Part shown: positions 45,578 through 55,200 of the stretch, one piece after another | Position numbering within the stretch: the first letter of the stretch is position 1 | How the letters are laid out: each line of letters opens with the position of its first letter | Source of the DNA: Luzula sylvatica | Lineage: Eukaryota; Streptophyta; Magnoliopsida; Poales; Juncaceae | Length of the DNA: 64,000 nt | Reading direction: 5' to 3' | NCBI GenBank assembly: GCA_946800325.1 | Contig: OX326956.1 | Coordinates: 36,227,582 to 36,291,581, forward strand | The notes under the pieces: model-generated | Told to the model about the DNA's origin: nothing | Databases searched by the model: none | The model's input: only the letters and a program-made list of their open reading frames with translations | Program-made: the position numbers and the translations under genes

Positions 45578-46404
45578 GTTGGTATGCTTTTTTCTTTTTC
45601 TTTCTTTTTCCTGTACTACAATTTCTAGGGTTTGGAATGAAAGCATGCATCTCTTCATGGTTGGATTATATAGGGTGAAAGGGGAAGAGTATGGAGCATG
45701 GTTGGAGGAATTAAAAATTAGGGTTTGTCCCCTAAATGACTTACAAGTTACAATATTTTATGCCCTTATGTGTCCATTCTTCTTTCTTCCTGTGGAGGTT
45801 CAAGGACAATAGGACTGTTCATGAAGCAATTAGATTTTCTCAATGGAGAAATCTCATATGTATACCTGCAAAATCTCAAAATTCCAATAATATATATCCT
45901 AATATAAGTATGAAGTATTAAGTATTAAGTATGACAAATATCACTAAAACCCTTGAAAGTATTAGAAAATTTCACAAGTATTCCTAGAATTGTTCAAAAT
46001 ATATTCCATTACAGTATTTTATAATCTCTATACTTGCTTCACTACTTCCACAGTTCCACGTCATACTTTTTATCTATACATAAAAATGAGAAAGAAAGAT
46101 ATATTTTTTTCATATTTTAATGTGTTGTTTAATTAGGCACATTTTCAAGGGCACCCACATGAAATTATAACCCTTTTATTATTCTTCAGTTCTATAATAA
46201 TTGCCTCTAGCTAACTTAAAAATAATGCACACAGGTGGGAGTCGGATTTAGATCAATGATTTTTGAATATTGATTCTTAATTTCATTTTTTTTTTGCCCT
46301 GGAAATTTGAACCCCCACGAATGGAGTAAGTATTAAAAAAATACATACCCTCTTTTATGCTTTATTTAATTAACATGCCCCTAAATTAATTAGCTGCATG
46401 TTAA
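45578..46404 (-). promoter_or_regulatory. LBD upstream region
   Basis: Upstream of the minus-strand LBD gene; no gene of its own. A TATA-like tatataatcc lies at about 45665-45672 (minus strand), some 90 bases upstream of the chosen start. No auxin-response word was confidently identified. Confidence 0.35.
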
Positions 46405-46416
46405 GTGTTAGATTAT

Positions 46417-46556
46417 GTCAATGGGTCCATAGTCTAATTGGTTGAATTTGAGACACAAAAACTCATGTGTTGTGAAAGATTGTAAGTTCGATCTCATTGA
46501 TATCAATGGATAGAAGATATATGAATCTTCTCTATTTATTATCAAAAAAAAAAAAA
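46417..46556 (+). mobile_element. tRNA-derived SINE with TSD
   Basis: About 140 bp starting near gggtccatagtctaattgg. It has an A-box-like segment (tagtctaattggttg), a B-box-like segment (aagttcgatctc) about 50 nt downstream and a terminal A-run. The flanks are gtgttagattat (46405-46416) and gtgttggattat (46557-46568), 11 of 12 identical. This is the structure of a SINE transcribed by RNA polymerase III and mobilised by a LINE. A related fragment lies in the hAT element at 8464. Confidence 0.85.
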
Positions 46557-46568
46557 GTGTTGGATTAT

Positions 46569-46871
46569 CTTTTAGTTCTTTCTTACAACTTTTGAGTTGG
46601 TATCTTAATAACCATACAAATAATGGGCTCTGAAATTTATATACATGTAAAGGAAAACCTATACATGCATATATATAGAAAACAAAGTAGAAATATATAT
46701 GGGTATTTACAATAATAAAAATGAAAAGAGGAGCAATAATTTGGTGCCCGCAAAGGTCACCTCAAAGGAGGCGTTACAATTTTCCACATTCCTATACTTA
46801 TGAAAGCCACGTAACGAGAAAAATGGAGAAAGGACTAAAAGTTAGGGTACTAACTAGTCATAGAAAAACTA
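46569..46871. other. Spacer
   Basis: AT-rich. No gene seen. Confidence 0.5.
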
Positions 46872-46880
46872 TAGATATAT

Positions 46881-47151
46881 GGATAATTATGGCATATCCT
46901 CTCATTTCTCCGCACATCCTCTATATCACCAATTAACAATTAATTGATAATTAATTAACATGATCATTAATAAATGACATTCGATTAACAGTTAATTGAT
47001 ATTAATTAAGAATTGTTAGTTTATATGTATTTTAATTATATATTAATTAATTGTTAATAAAATATCATTTGGTTAATTATCATGTTAATTAACCATTAAT
47101 TAACATATAGTGGATGTTGTGGAGAAATGGGGTGGTAGAGTATATGGCCTC
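46881..47151. mobile_element. MITE of the ~270-bp family, 9-bp TSD
   Basis: 271 bp. Left end ggataattatggcatatcct; right end on the other strand gaggccatatactctacc. Arms contain catttctccgcacatcc and catttctccacaacatcc. Perfect 9-bp duplications tagatatat lie at 46872-46880 and 47152-47160. The interior is full of taattaac words. Confidence 0.85.
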
Positions 47152-47163
47152 TAGATATATTAT

Positions 47164-47437
47164 GAGGGCATATACGGTGCCACCATATTTCAACAAAAAT
47201 GTCTCGATAACATCACTTTGTCTAATTAACCCACTTAACTAATATGGTAATTAACAAGAACAATTGAATTAATAATTTTAAAATATTAATTAAAAATTAT
47301 CAATCTGGATAGATGTTAATTCTATGAATATTAATCCATATGAGTGTTAATTATCATGTTAGTTAAGTTGGTTAATTAAATAAGGTGATGTCATCGAGAC
47401 ATTTTTGTTGAAATAGGGTGGCAAAGTATAATTTTTC
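47164..47437. mobile_element. MITE of the ~270-bp family inserted into its neighbour's TSD
   Basis: 274 bp with long, near-complete foldback arms: atttcaacaaaaatgtctcg occurs in the left arm and, inverted, in the right arm. The arms are alike for about 85 bases. Perfect 9-bp duplications atatattat lie at 47155-47163 and 47438-47446. The left one overlaps the right TSD of the MITE at 46881-47151, so this insertion is the later of the two. Confidence 0.88.
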
Positions 47438-47696
47438 ATATATTATTGATCACTTGCATTCTAGGCACATTAACTTACACGACTAAGTAATTATATTACA
47501 AGGACAGATATGAATATTGAATATTGCATGTATTTATGTTAATATCACAAAAAAAAGAATTTTATTTCAAATTTTTTTGTAACTGAGCATCATTATTATT
47601 TTAGTGTTTGTAATTAGTAATAATATATAGAGGCCTTCTACCATGCCCCCTCATTTCACCCACATTTTCATGATACAAGTCTCAAGACAATTAATT

Positions 47697-49821
47697 TTTT
47701 TTTTTTTTTTTTTGATTACTTGAGGCGGGTTCTAAGCCCCGCACCCAAAACTATATTTTGATTAAATATAGTACAAACTCGTACCACGGTATTTACAATG
47801 ATATTTACATACTTGCCTACAATCGACCTAATCTTATTCAATTATGCACTATTTCTATGTGATGTATATTCTTCGTGATCCTCCCGTATTCTACTATCTC
47901 TTCTTTGATGTGTTGAGCTAACTCATTATGCGTTATGTATTTTTCCTGAAAGATTCTTCTACATCTCTCTTTCCATATACTAAATATGGTATACATCATC
48001 ACTTGCTTTTTCCTCTTGTTAATCTTCCCTGATAATAATGTTTGCATGATATTTTCTTCTTTCAGCACTTGTATTTGGAAGATGGCGTCTATGTGTGTCC
48101 ATACTCCTATTGTGTATGGACATTTATTTGTCATGTGGTATACCGATTCCTCGTTGTATTTGCACAAAATACATCTATTAGGTATGTACCATCCTTTCTT
48201 GGTCAGATTGTCTATCGTCAAAATAGCGTTTAAAGAGCATAACCATATGAAATTCTTGACTTTTGCTTGCGCTTGTGTGTTCCAAATCCTCCTTTGAGTA
48301 GCTTGTATATTCACCCCTCTTATCAAAAATTCATACATACTTTTTGTTGTAAATTTTCCATTGGCATTCCATCTCCAAGATATGATATCTTCATTATTAC
48401 TTCCTTCATTAGCTTGCTGTATGATAACATTGAACTGATCATATTCCTCTTGTGCCTGTTGAGATAAAGGCATATGAAGACCAGGAATCTCATTTCTAAG
48501 CCATGCTTGACTCAATGTATATGAGTTTTGTTGTTTGTATGTATACAGTATTGGAAATTGATATTTTGATGCTATTCCATTCCACTTGTTTTCCCAGAGC
48601 TGTATTTTTGTTCCCTTTTTTGGTAGAATTTGAATCGAAGTGTTGAATGGACCATATATCTTGTTGCATATATTCCATAATCTTGATTTGGACTTACAAT
48701 TGGTCCCTAGGTTTTTGTATATATCATCTCCATATAATCCAAACATGAAATCTTTCCATAAATTATTGTTCTGATCATATATTTTCCACAACCATTTTGT
48801 TAAGAGCGCTTCATTGAATTTAGCCAGATTTAGTATTGATAATCCTCCCTCTCTTTTTGGTCTACATACCTGCGTCCATGCAATCAATGGAAGGCCTTTT
48901 GCCTCTGTACTGTTACCCTTCCACAAGAATTGCCTCATCAACCTTTCTAGTTTTTTGATGACCCATTTGGGTAATAAGAAAATCGACATAAAATATATGG
49001 GCATGGATGATAACACTGATTGTATTAAAACTAGTCTTCCACTTAGCGATAATAACTTTTGTTTCCATCCTGTCAGTCTGCTTGCCACCTTATCTATTAG
49101 CTCATTGTAACTTTGTTTGTTTAATCTTCCCGGTTGTAAGGGTAGACCTAGGTATTTTATTGGAAAGTTGGTACGATTACATTGCAGTATTGTTTCTATT
49201 TGATTTGTTTCTTGTTGATTATCAGCCATTACTATGAACTCTGACTTAGCGTAATTCACCTTAAGGCCTGATGCTTGTCCAAATTGATCCAATATAAATT
49301 TAAATCTTCTCACTTGTAGTGCTTCTTTTTTTATGAAGTAAATTGAGTCGTCAGCATAATATAATCCCGTGGAAGCTTCTGCAAATATTGGTTTTATAAA
49401 TCGTGACTGATTCATTTTCTTTAATATCCTTGCAATAACATCCATTGTCAATATGAAAAGTAGGGGTGATAATGCATCGCCTTGTCTAACCCCTCTTTCT
49501 AATCTGATTGATTTCCCTGTAGTGTTGTTTAAGATGATCTTTGTGTAGCCTTTCAATACCGAGTTCTTTACCCAATTGCACATATTTGCTTGAAATCCCC
49601 TTGCTTGCATTACTTTGATTAGAAAGTCCCATGAAATTGTATCAAATGCCTTTGCAATATCTGCCTTGAATATAACCATCTCCTTTTTGAAGGTTTTAGC
49701 TGAGTCTAGCATTTCTTGCGCATATGCAAATCCATCAATGATATTTCTGCTTTTAACAAAGCCTGATTGAGTAATTTCCACCATGTTCGTTATCTGAGAT
49801 TGTAATCTGATGGCCAACATC
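47697..49821 (-). mobile_element. 5'-truncated LINE on minus strand with 17-bp TSD
   Basis: The T-run at 47695-47713 is the poly-A tail read on the plus strand. Perfect duplications tctcaagacaattaatt lie at 47680-47696 and 49822-49838. The tail-adjacent 3' UTR is about 120 bp, and the whole remaining sequence up to the 5' truncation is one open frame. The open frame and perfect target duplication suggest a young insertion. Confidence 0.95.
47838..49820 (-). CDS. LINE reverse transcriptase, C-terminal 660 residues (partial ORF2)
   Basis: The frame is open from the truncation to its stop at 47838. It encodes the non-LTR reverse transcriptase fingers/palm: SGFVKSRNIIDGFAYAQEML, KADIAKAFDTISWDFL, GVRQGDALSPLLFILTMDV (110-128) and the catalytic YADD (155-158). 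A thumb-like region, a LINE C-terminal domain and the zf-RVT segment follow (NFIWLCSLNAILTIDNLTKK, then RCILCKYNEES). The endonuclease and the N-terminal part of the RT are absent because of the 5' truncation. It is therefore a fragment, though its catalytic motif looks sound. The first Met shown is internal to the original ORF2. It is not a host gene. Confidence 0.92.
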   Translation of the reverse strand: MLAIRLQSQITNMVEITQSGFVKSRNIIDGFAYAQEMLDSAKTFKKEMVIFKADIAKAFDTISWDFLIKVMQARGFQANMCNWVKNSVLKGYTKIILNNTTGKSIRLERGVRQGDALSPLLFILTMDVIARILKKMNQSRFIKPIFAEASTGLYYADDSIYFIKKEALQVRRFKFILDQFGQASGLKVNYAKSEFIVMADNQQETNQIETILQCNRTNFPIKYLGLPLQPGRLNKQSYNELIDKVASRLTGWKQKLLSLSGRLVLIQSVLSSMPIYFMSIFLLPKWVIKKLERLMRQFLWKGNSTEAKGLPLIAWTQVCRPKREGGLSILNLAKFNEALLTKWLWKIYDQNNNLWKDFMFGLYGDDIYKNLGTNCKSKSRLWNICNKIYGPFNTSIQILPKKGTKIQLWENKWNGIASKYQFPILYTYKQQNSYTLSQAWLRNEIPGLHMPLSQQAQEEYDQFNVIIQQANEGSNNEDIISWRWNANGKFTTKSMYEFLIRGVNIQATQRRIWNTQAQAKVKNFIWLCSLNAILTIDNLTKKGWYIPNRCILCKYNEESVYHMTNKCPYTIGVWTHIDAIFQIQVLKEENIMQTLLSGKINKRKKQVMMYTIFSIWKERCRRIFQEKYITHNELAQHIKEEIVEYGRITKNIHHIEIVHN

Positions 49822-50053
49822 TCTCAAGACAATTAATTCTTAATTACTTCTCTCTCAATTAACGGTTAATCCATATTTATTAATAATTGAATATTTCTAA
49901 TTAATCTTTAATCTATAATGGTCATAATTATGTATTAATTTTTTAATAATTCTGAATTAATTGTTAATTAAATTTGTTAATGATGGACTAATTGAGAGAT
50001 GAGTGAAATGTGGGAGAAATTGATGAGGAAGAGTATAATATTTCTAATATATA

Positions 50054-51224
50054 TAGACAAGTTTGATAGGTCCCTATATGTACATTCTCTTTAAATAATA
50101 TATATTACCCCACAAAAGACCACTAATGCAACTTTTTCTTTCCATTTATCTTCTTAATTTGCCATTTCCCCCCTCCCTAGGTGTACGTATAATCTTGTCT
50201 TTATTGTCTCAAAATATGCATGTTTTTTTCTCCTCAACTTTTGTTAAGTTAATTAAACAACTTGTTAACACATGCTAGTTTGGGTTCGAACAAAACCCAA
50301 ATTTACTTCAAACAAAATTCATCAATTCACGTTGTTTATATTCTACACAGATATATGAGAAGCTATTCAGTGATATATAATTATCTGCATTTAGTAAAAT
50401 ATAGAACTGTTTTAAATAATATTGCGACAATGAGTGTCGTTTTTAATTTTTTTGCAGTTGATAGCATTGAACAGATGCAAAAGCGATAAATAAACTTTCA
50501 TACCGGATCAATATTCAACTGCTATTTCAATGTATTACGAAAAAAATATTTTAAAGTATCACTATATTGAGTCAATTAGTATATCATATTTTAATAGCAT
50601 AATTATATTATCATAGACAAAAAATATTAATCTCTTAGTTGTCAAGTTAAAATTCGGTATGGATTAAAGCTACACTTTTGTGCTTTATTCTTAATTTATT
50701 TTTACTAGTAGACAAATTTTGCAAATAACGTATTTTCTCATAACTAATTACATATAGCGGATGATATAGCGACACCATAATTTCAAAACGGATAATATTA
50801 ATAAATTGTTGTCTAAATTACAAAATAATATCATGAAAAATTAAATCTACTAATGTTCGAATGTAATATCTCCATAACAAATATCCAAAGATAAAAATCA
50901 AAATGGCTGATGTCCATAGAGAAATTTGAAAATATGTGTTGTATAATTAATTAATTTGATTTATTTCTTATATCTCCTGCTCAAAAACTCAATTCAGGTT
51001 TTATTTATAACCATCTCAACTAGTAAATTATTACCTATAACTATATTTAGTACAAATAGAACAATATCCAACTATAATGATTTTCGGAAGTATCATAATA
51101 ACATAAATTATTACCTATAACTATATTTAGTAAACATAATAATAATAATATTAATTTCTAACCTGTAGTATTTACTATTTACTATTTAGTGGCCATACAT
51201 TTGTGTAAAATCAATAACAAGTGA
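50054..51224. other. AT-rich spacer
   Basis: No gene recognised. It contains a repeated phrase aattattacctataactata at about 51026 and 51107. A 75-residue open frame at 50262-50489 has no family features. Confidence 0.5.
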
Positions 51225-51233
51225 AAACAAAAA

Positions 51234-51508
51234 GGAAAATTATTCGGTGCCCCTCAAACCCACTTTTTTTCCCCCTCGATCCGTACAAACTCCCCTAATT
51301 AACCATTAATCCCCCACTTAATTAACTCAATCCCACTCAATTGATGGTTAATGAATATTAAATATTAATGATTAATCCGTGTGTACCTTAAATCAATACT
51401 AATTAATCACTAATCGAATTTATTTGGGTTAATTAAGTGGGTCATTAATCACTAATCCCAGATTTGGGGAATCTGGGAGTGCGTTTGAGGGGCACGGTAA
51501 ATGAGCCC
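51234..51508. mobile_element. MITE of the ~270-bp family, 9-bp TSD
   Basis: 275 bp. Left end ggaaaattattcggtgcccc; right end on the other strand gggctcatttaccgtgcccc, then shared ctcaaac.cact. Perfect 9-bp duplications aaacaaaaa lie at 51225-51233 and 51509-51517 (an A-rich target, so somewhat less telling). The interior is rich in attaatcactaat words. Confidence 0.82.
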
Positions 51509-51517
51509 AAACAAAAA

Positions 51518-52439
51518 ATATTTGGGTAAAATCAATCAATAATACGGGGATAAGAAACGTCTGAAAGCCGCAATTTTTAGATTCCCTTTGGGGATCCCCA
51601 TGCTCGAGTTTTTCTCCTTAAACCATGCACAAATTCAAGTTTCAAAAATTAAAACTCGAGAAATAATTATATGTCATGTAGCCTGTAGGTGTGACTTGGC
51701 TCGAGTCACGACTAATATTCATTTCTTTTAGTTTGTACAAGTAGGATTGGGGCCTTAGTGGGAAACACAACTAAGTGGGGAATAATTAAGCAAAAAGCAT
51801 GTGTGTGTGTATATTTTGCCATGCATGCAAATATGCAATGCAAGTTATGGAGGAATATACATTTTACACAACACGTATGGTAAAATCAAATGATTTGATT
51901 GGGGATATAATTGTTTGATAAATAACTAACTTCTTTTTTTTAAATGGAAAAAATAGCCTAGTATAACAATTAATCCAAAAAAAAAAAAAATTCCACTATC
52001 TCATTGTGTTGTATCATCGTTAATTAGTAATCATTTTAACTATTATATTGTAAGTTGTGACAATAGTTAATTATTAATTAATCATTGAATTTTTATGATT
52101 ATAATATTTTTATGGATACTTTTAATTTAATATTTTATTATTTAATTTCAATTGAGATTAAGTATATTCAAAAGTAGAAGAATGATTAGAAACAGAGACT
52201 GATTTGTACAGCTTGGAGAGGGGATGTCTCCATTAAAAAATAGTTGTGATTCATCGGATTTTACTATTATAAAAATGTAAACTTTTTTGTTTGGATTTTC
52301 CAAAGAAATTATAATGTTATATCATTAATCAAATTCTCTCTTCTCTCAAGAGTGTAATTAATTTTCAGAATTTAATTAGATAACTTAAGATTCTTATATA
52401 GGGATTAAAATGACAAGAACAAATGAATAGTCACAACTT
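51518..52439. other. AT-rich spacer
   Basis: No gene. An A-run lies at about 51977-51990. Confidence 0.5.
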
Positions 52440-52640
52440 CAGAAAGCTGCATGTGAGCCTGTCAGAGTTCCGTTCGAACGGAAATTTTGTTACGTTCGAA
52501 CGAAGTAAGTATCAAAACAAAATTGTAGATAATTACATTATCTTTCTAATCCAAGTTAGAATCTCCAAAGTTATAACATGAAATTATGCCAGTTTCACTT
52601 AAAAAACTGCTTATATAGAAATGGTGTTATTTTCATAAAC
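52440..52640 (-). repeat. LTR-type remnant resembling Copia B leader repeat
   Basis: Read on the minus strand it has the same word order as the Copia B LTR unit: aaactggcataatttc ... ataactttggagattcta ... agaaagataatgtaattatctac. A pair of ttcgaacg palindromes follows (plus-strand 52473-52482 and 52494-52503). Similarity is partial and no ends are visible. It is probably an old fragment of a related retrotransposon. Confidence 0.5.
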
Positions 52641-52749
52641 ATCTAATTTTATTCTTTATCAATTCAATTTCGTATATTAGATATACGAGGAGTTCCATCA
52701 TACACCTTTTTTTTCTTATAATATACCTATTTTCAAGGATATTTATCAA

Positions 52750-52930
52750 CAATAATGATACGCACCTAGATTTCGCACATAAATTTCATCTAGAAACATA
52801 TCTTGCAAATCACAGTGCAGCCACATCAAACTTTTAAATGGAAATAAAATTTTAGAAATTCTAAATTTAATTGCCACGTGTATTTCTAGGTGCAAATCTA
52901 GATAAAAAATCTAGCTGCCTATGATTATTG
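52750..52930. mobile_element. MITE, CAATAAT family copy 2 (181 bp)
   Basis: The ends are caataatgatacgcacctag (left) and caataatcataggcagctag (right, other strand). Perfect 9-bp duplications atttatcaa lie at 52741-52749 and 52931-52939. Its interior matches copy 1 (21310-21489) in the opposite orientation, for example ccacgtgtatttctaggtgc. Confidence 0.92.
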
Positions 52931-52939
52931 ATTTATCAA

Positions 52940-54037
52940 TGAATGGTCGGCTAGGAAACATATATTGTTCATTAAAGAAAAAATATCCATAAAAAATAAA
53001 AAAATTTGATACACCATTCTAAATATCCAAAATATCTTTTCAAAATGTTGTATGATAGAACTACTCTAGATAATACATATGTATATCTAATATTTTTTTT
53101 CTTGTATATTTCAAGTTCGGTTAAACTTAGCTCATTTGTGTGACCGTGTGTGTAGATTTAAAACTAACAATAAATTATTCGTTGATCATGATTGACTTCT
53201 AGACGAACGTACGTCGGTGACTATCTAGGTTAATTTAATATGATTGTGATCATATGACCTAACTCAAATAATAAGTAACTAATTTATTTGTTCTACAATA
53301 TCTAGTTGATCAAATGCATGTTAATTACTAATAACTAATAATCAATCTTTATAGACCAGCATACATTCTTCTCGATAAAAATTGGACTGAAATATGTGAT
53401 GATGTCTCATCTAGGGACTCGAATGATATTTCTTTCCTATGTAAAGGAACAAATCTTATCTTTGTGAAACATATTTTTAGCCATGTTTCAGACAATATTC
53501 CCAATGATATCCTATATTATTTTATTACGGATAATAAGAAACACATCAAGGTATTACTAAGATTCTGAGGAAGAGGTTTGCATTACTCGCGAACATATCT
53601 GGAGGGGGGGGGGAGCGCGACTAATTGTCTTCGTGAGAGCGGGAGGTCTTCCGCGTGAAGGCGAGAGGGGACTCCCTACAGCGGAAGGAGGACTCACTAC
53701 AAATGGCTTGGGATGGTTTCTCTTCTCTTGGGCTTGCTTCGCGTGCTAGAATGAGCTATGAAATATCTATATAAAATAGGTTCATCGTTAATCTTGGCCA
53801 CAATTTTACATTTGCCCTTGCTCTTGGATTTACTTTTCTTAGACTTTACATTTTTGTATACATTTTTTTCCGGAATACAAAAATGTAGTCCTTGAATAGA
53901 TTTTTCCGGACTTCATCATACTCTCAACTCACTCTCAACTTTTAGCATATCAAGAAGCTCCGAAATGATTTCTATCCATGTAAGAACTTCTAAAAATTCT
54001 TTTTTGTATTCTTATTTGAGAATGTTTTTAAAATTTT
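52940..54037. other. Spacer with a small GC-rich patch
   Basis: No gene. Positions 53597-53700 are unusually GC-rich (G-run, gagagcgggaggtcttccgc, ggactccctacagcggaagg) and might be a transposon fragment. No ends were found. Confidence 0.45.
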
Positions 54038-54042
54038 CTTTA

Positions 54043-54290
54043 TGTTATAAAATAAAGAACAAAAGAGAGAATTGGAAGAGACAATATTTCTATTGAATAG
54101 TTGGAGGAATACAATAGCCACTACCGCTTTATATAGTAGAGGGTGAGTGCGGGCCAAGAAAGCTCTTGCCATATAAAACGCTAGAATACAAGAAAATAAT
54201 ACAATATCAAATATACCAAATATCCTATAATTAATGCCTCAATCTTCACAAGATTTGTTGCTTGACATCCATATTATTATATTCATAACA
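54043..54290 (-). repeat. Copia C 3' LTR
   Basis: 248 bp, tgttat...ataaca ends. Partner at 59413-59659. Confidence 0.94.
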
Positions 54291-54819
54291 CTCCCCCTTG
54301 GATGTCAATATTTCATACGCATAAGTAGCTACCTCGTTAAAAACCTGGTCAGGAAAAACCCAATGGGATAAAAACCATGACTAGGAAAAAAAAAGTGTAG
54401 CGCGTATTATTTCTCCCCCTGATGGGTATAAATATCTATAAAGTAACTGATTTCAGTCATATATCTCAATTGCCTGAAAGTTTATTTGGCAAGAAATCTG
54501 CAGGATTATTACTTGAGCGAATTTGATACATATCAATTTCGCTGCTCTTCTGGAGCTTGTGTGAGGAAAATAATTTTGGAGAATTATCCTTGCCAGGAAC
54601 ACGCCTCATTAAAAACCTTGCCAGGAAAATCCATTGGGATAAAACAATGGCCAAGAGAAAAAAGAGTGCAGTGCATACTAAATCTTTCCCTCATATAGGC
54701 AAATCTCCTTAAGACAACGAAGTCTCATGTTGTAAACCAAGTTCAAGAAAGATGCAACGACAACGACTTGGTAAAGAGATCATCCAGGTTATCATTCGAG
54801 TAAAATTGTTGGACGTTTA

Positions 54820-55200
54820 TCTCACCATTATTTTGGGCCCGTGAAGTGCTGCTTGTTAGGACCAATTATACTCAAATGTGGTACTTCTGGACCAACAAAA
54901 ATTTCATTATCATCTTTAGGACGAAAACCAATCATTCTCTTTATCAATGGATTGATCACAATAAATGAGATTAATGGGTGAGACTTGTACATATTAATCG
55001 TTCCAAGATATTCTCTACATGAACAAATACCCCATTTCTTATATACTCGATTTGCAGACAAAGTGAAAACATTTTCTTTTCTGGGTCTTTATGTAGTTCT
55101 TGCAACTTCTTCAGGAGTTTCAATGATATTCAAATCATCGACGTATACTGCAAATCCATAATTTAATCTCGCGACAAATACACATTGATCTTAATCTTTC
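54820..55200 (-). pseudogene. Copia C reverse transcriptase remnant
   Basis: On the minus strand, YGFAVYVDDLNIIETPEEVA (about 55160-55100) is the catalytic YVDD region of a Copia reverse transcriptase. Downstream in the same direction FRPKDDNEIFVGPEVPHLS (about 54940-54880) matches the segment before RNase H of that lineage. The frame between is broken by stops and deletions. Upstream parts of pol are not recognisable. Confidence 0.8.

Larger units (their letters stand above)
47630..50044. mobile_element. MITE of the ~270-bp family, split by a LINE
   Basis: Left arm 47630-47696 starts gaggccttctaccatgccc. The right arm runs to 50044 and on the other strand starts gaaatattatactcttcctc. Perfect 9-bp duplications taatatata lie at 47621-47629 and 50045-50053. 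Removing the LINE and one copy of its target duplication leaves about 273 bp, the size of the other members. Confidence 0.87.

Noticed and set aside
46417..46556. A functional tRNA gene
   Set aside because: A- and B-box-like parts are present, but no acceptor stem or anticodon arm could be drawn, and an A-tail with target duplications marks it as a SINE.
47986..49237. Plus-strand open frames opposite the LINE
   Set aside because: They are antisense shadows of the minus-strand LINE reverse transcriptase, which carries the real domain motifs.
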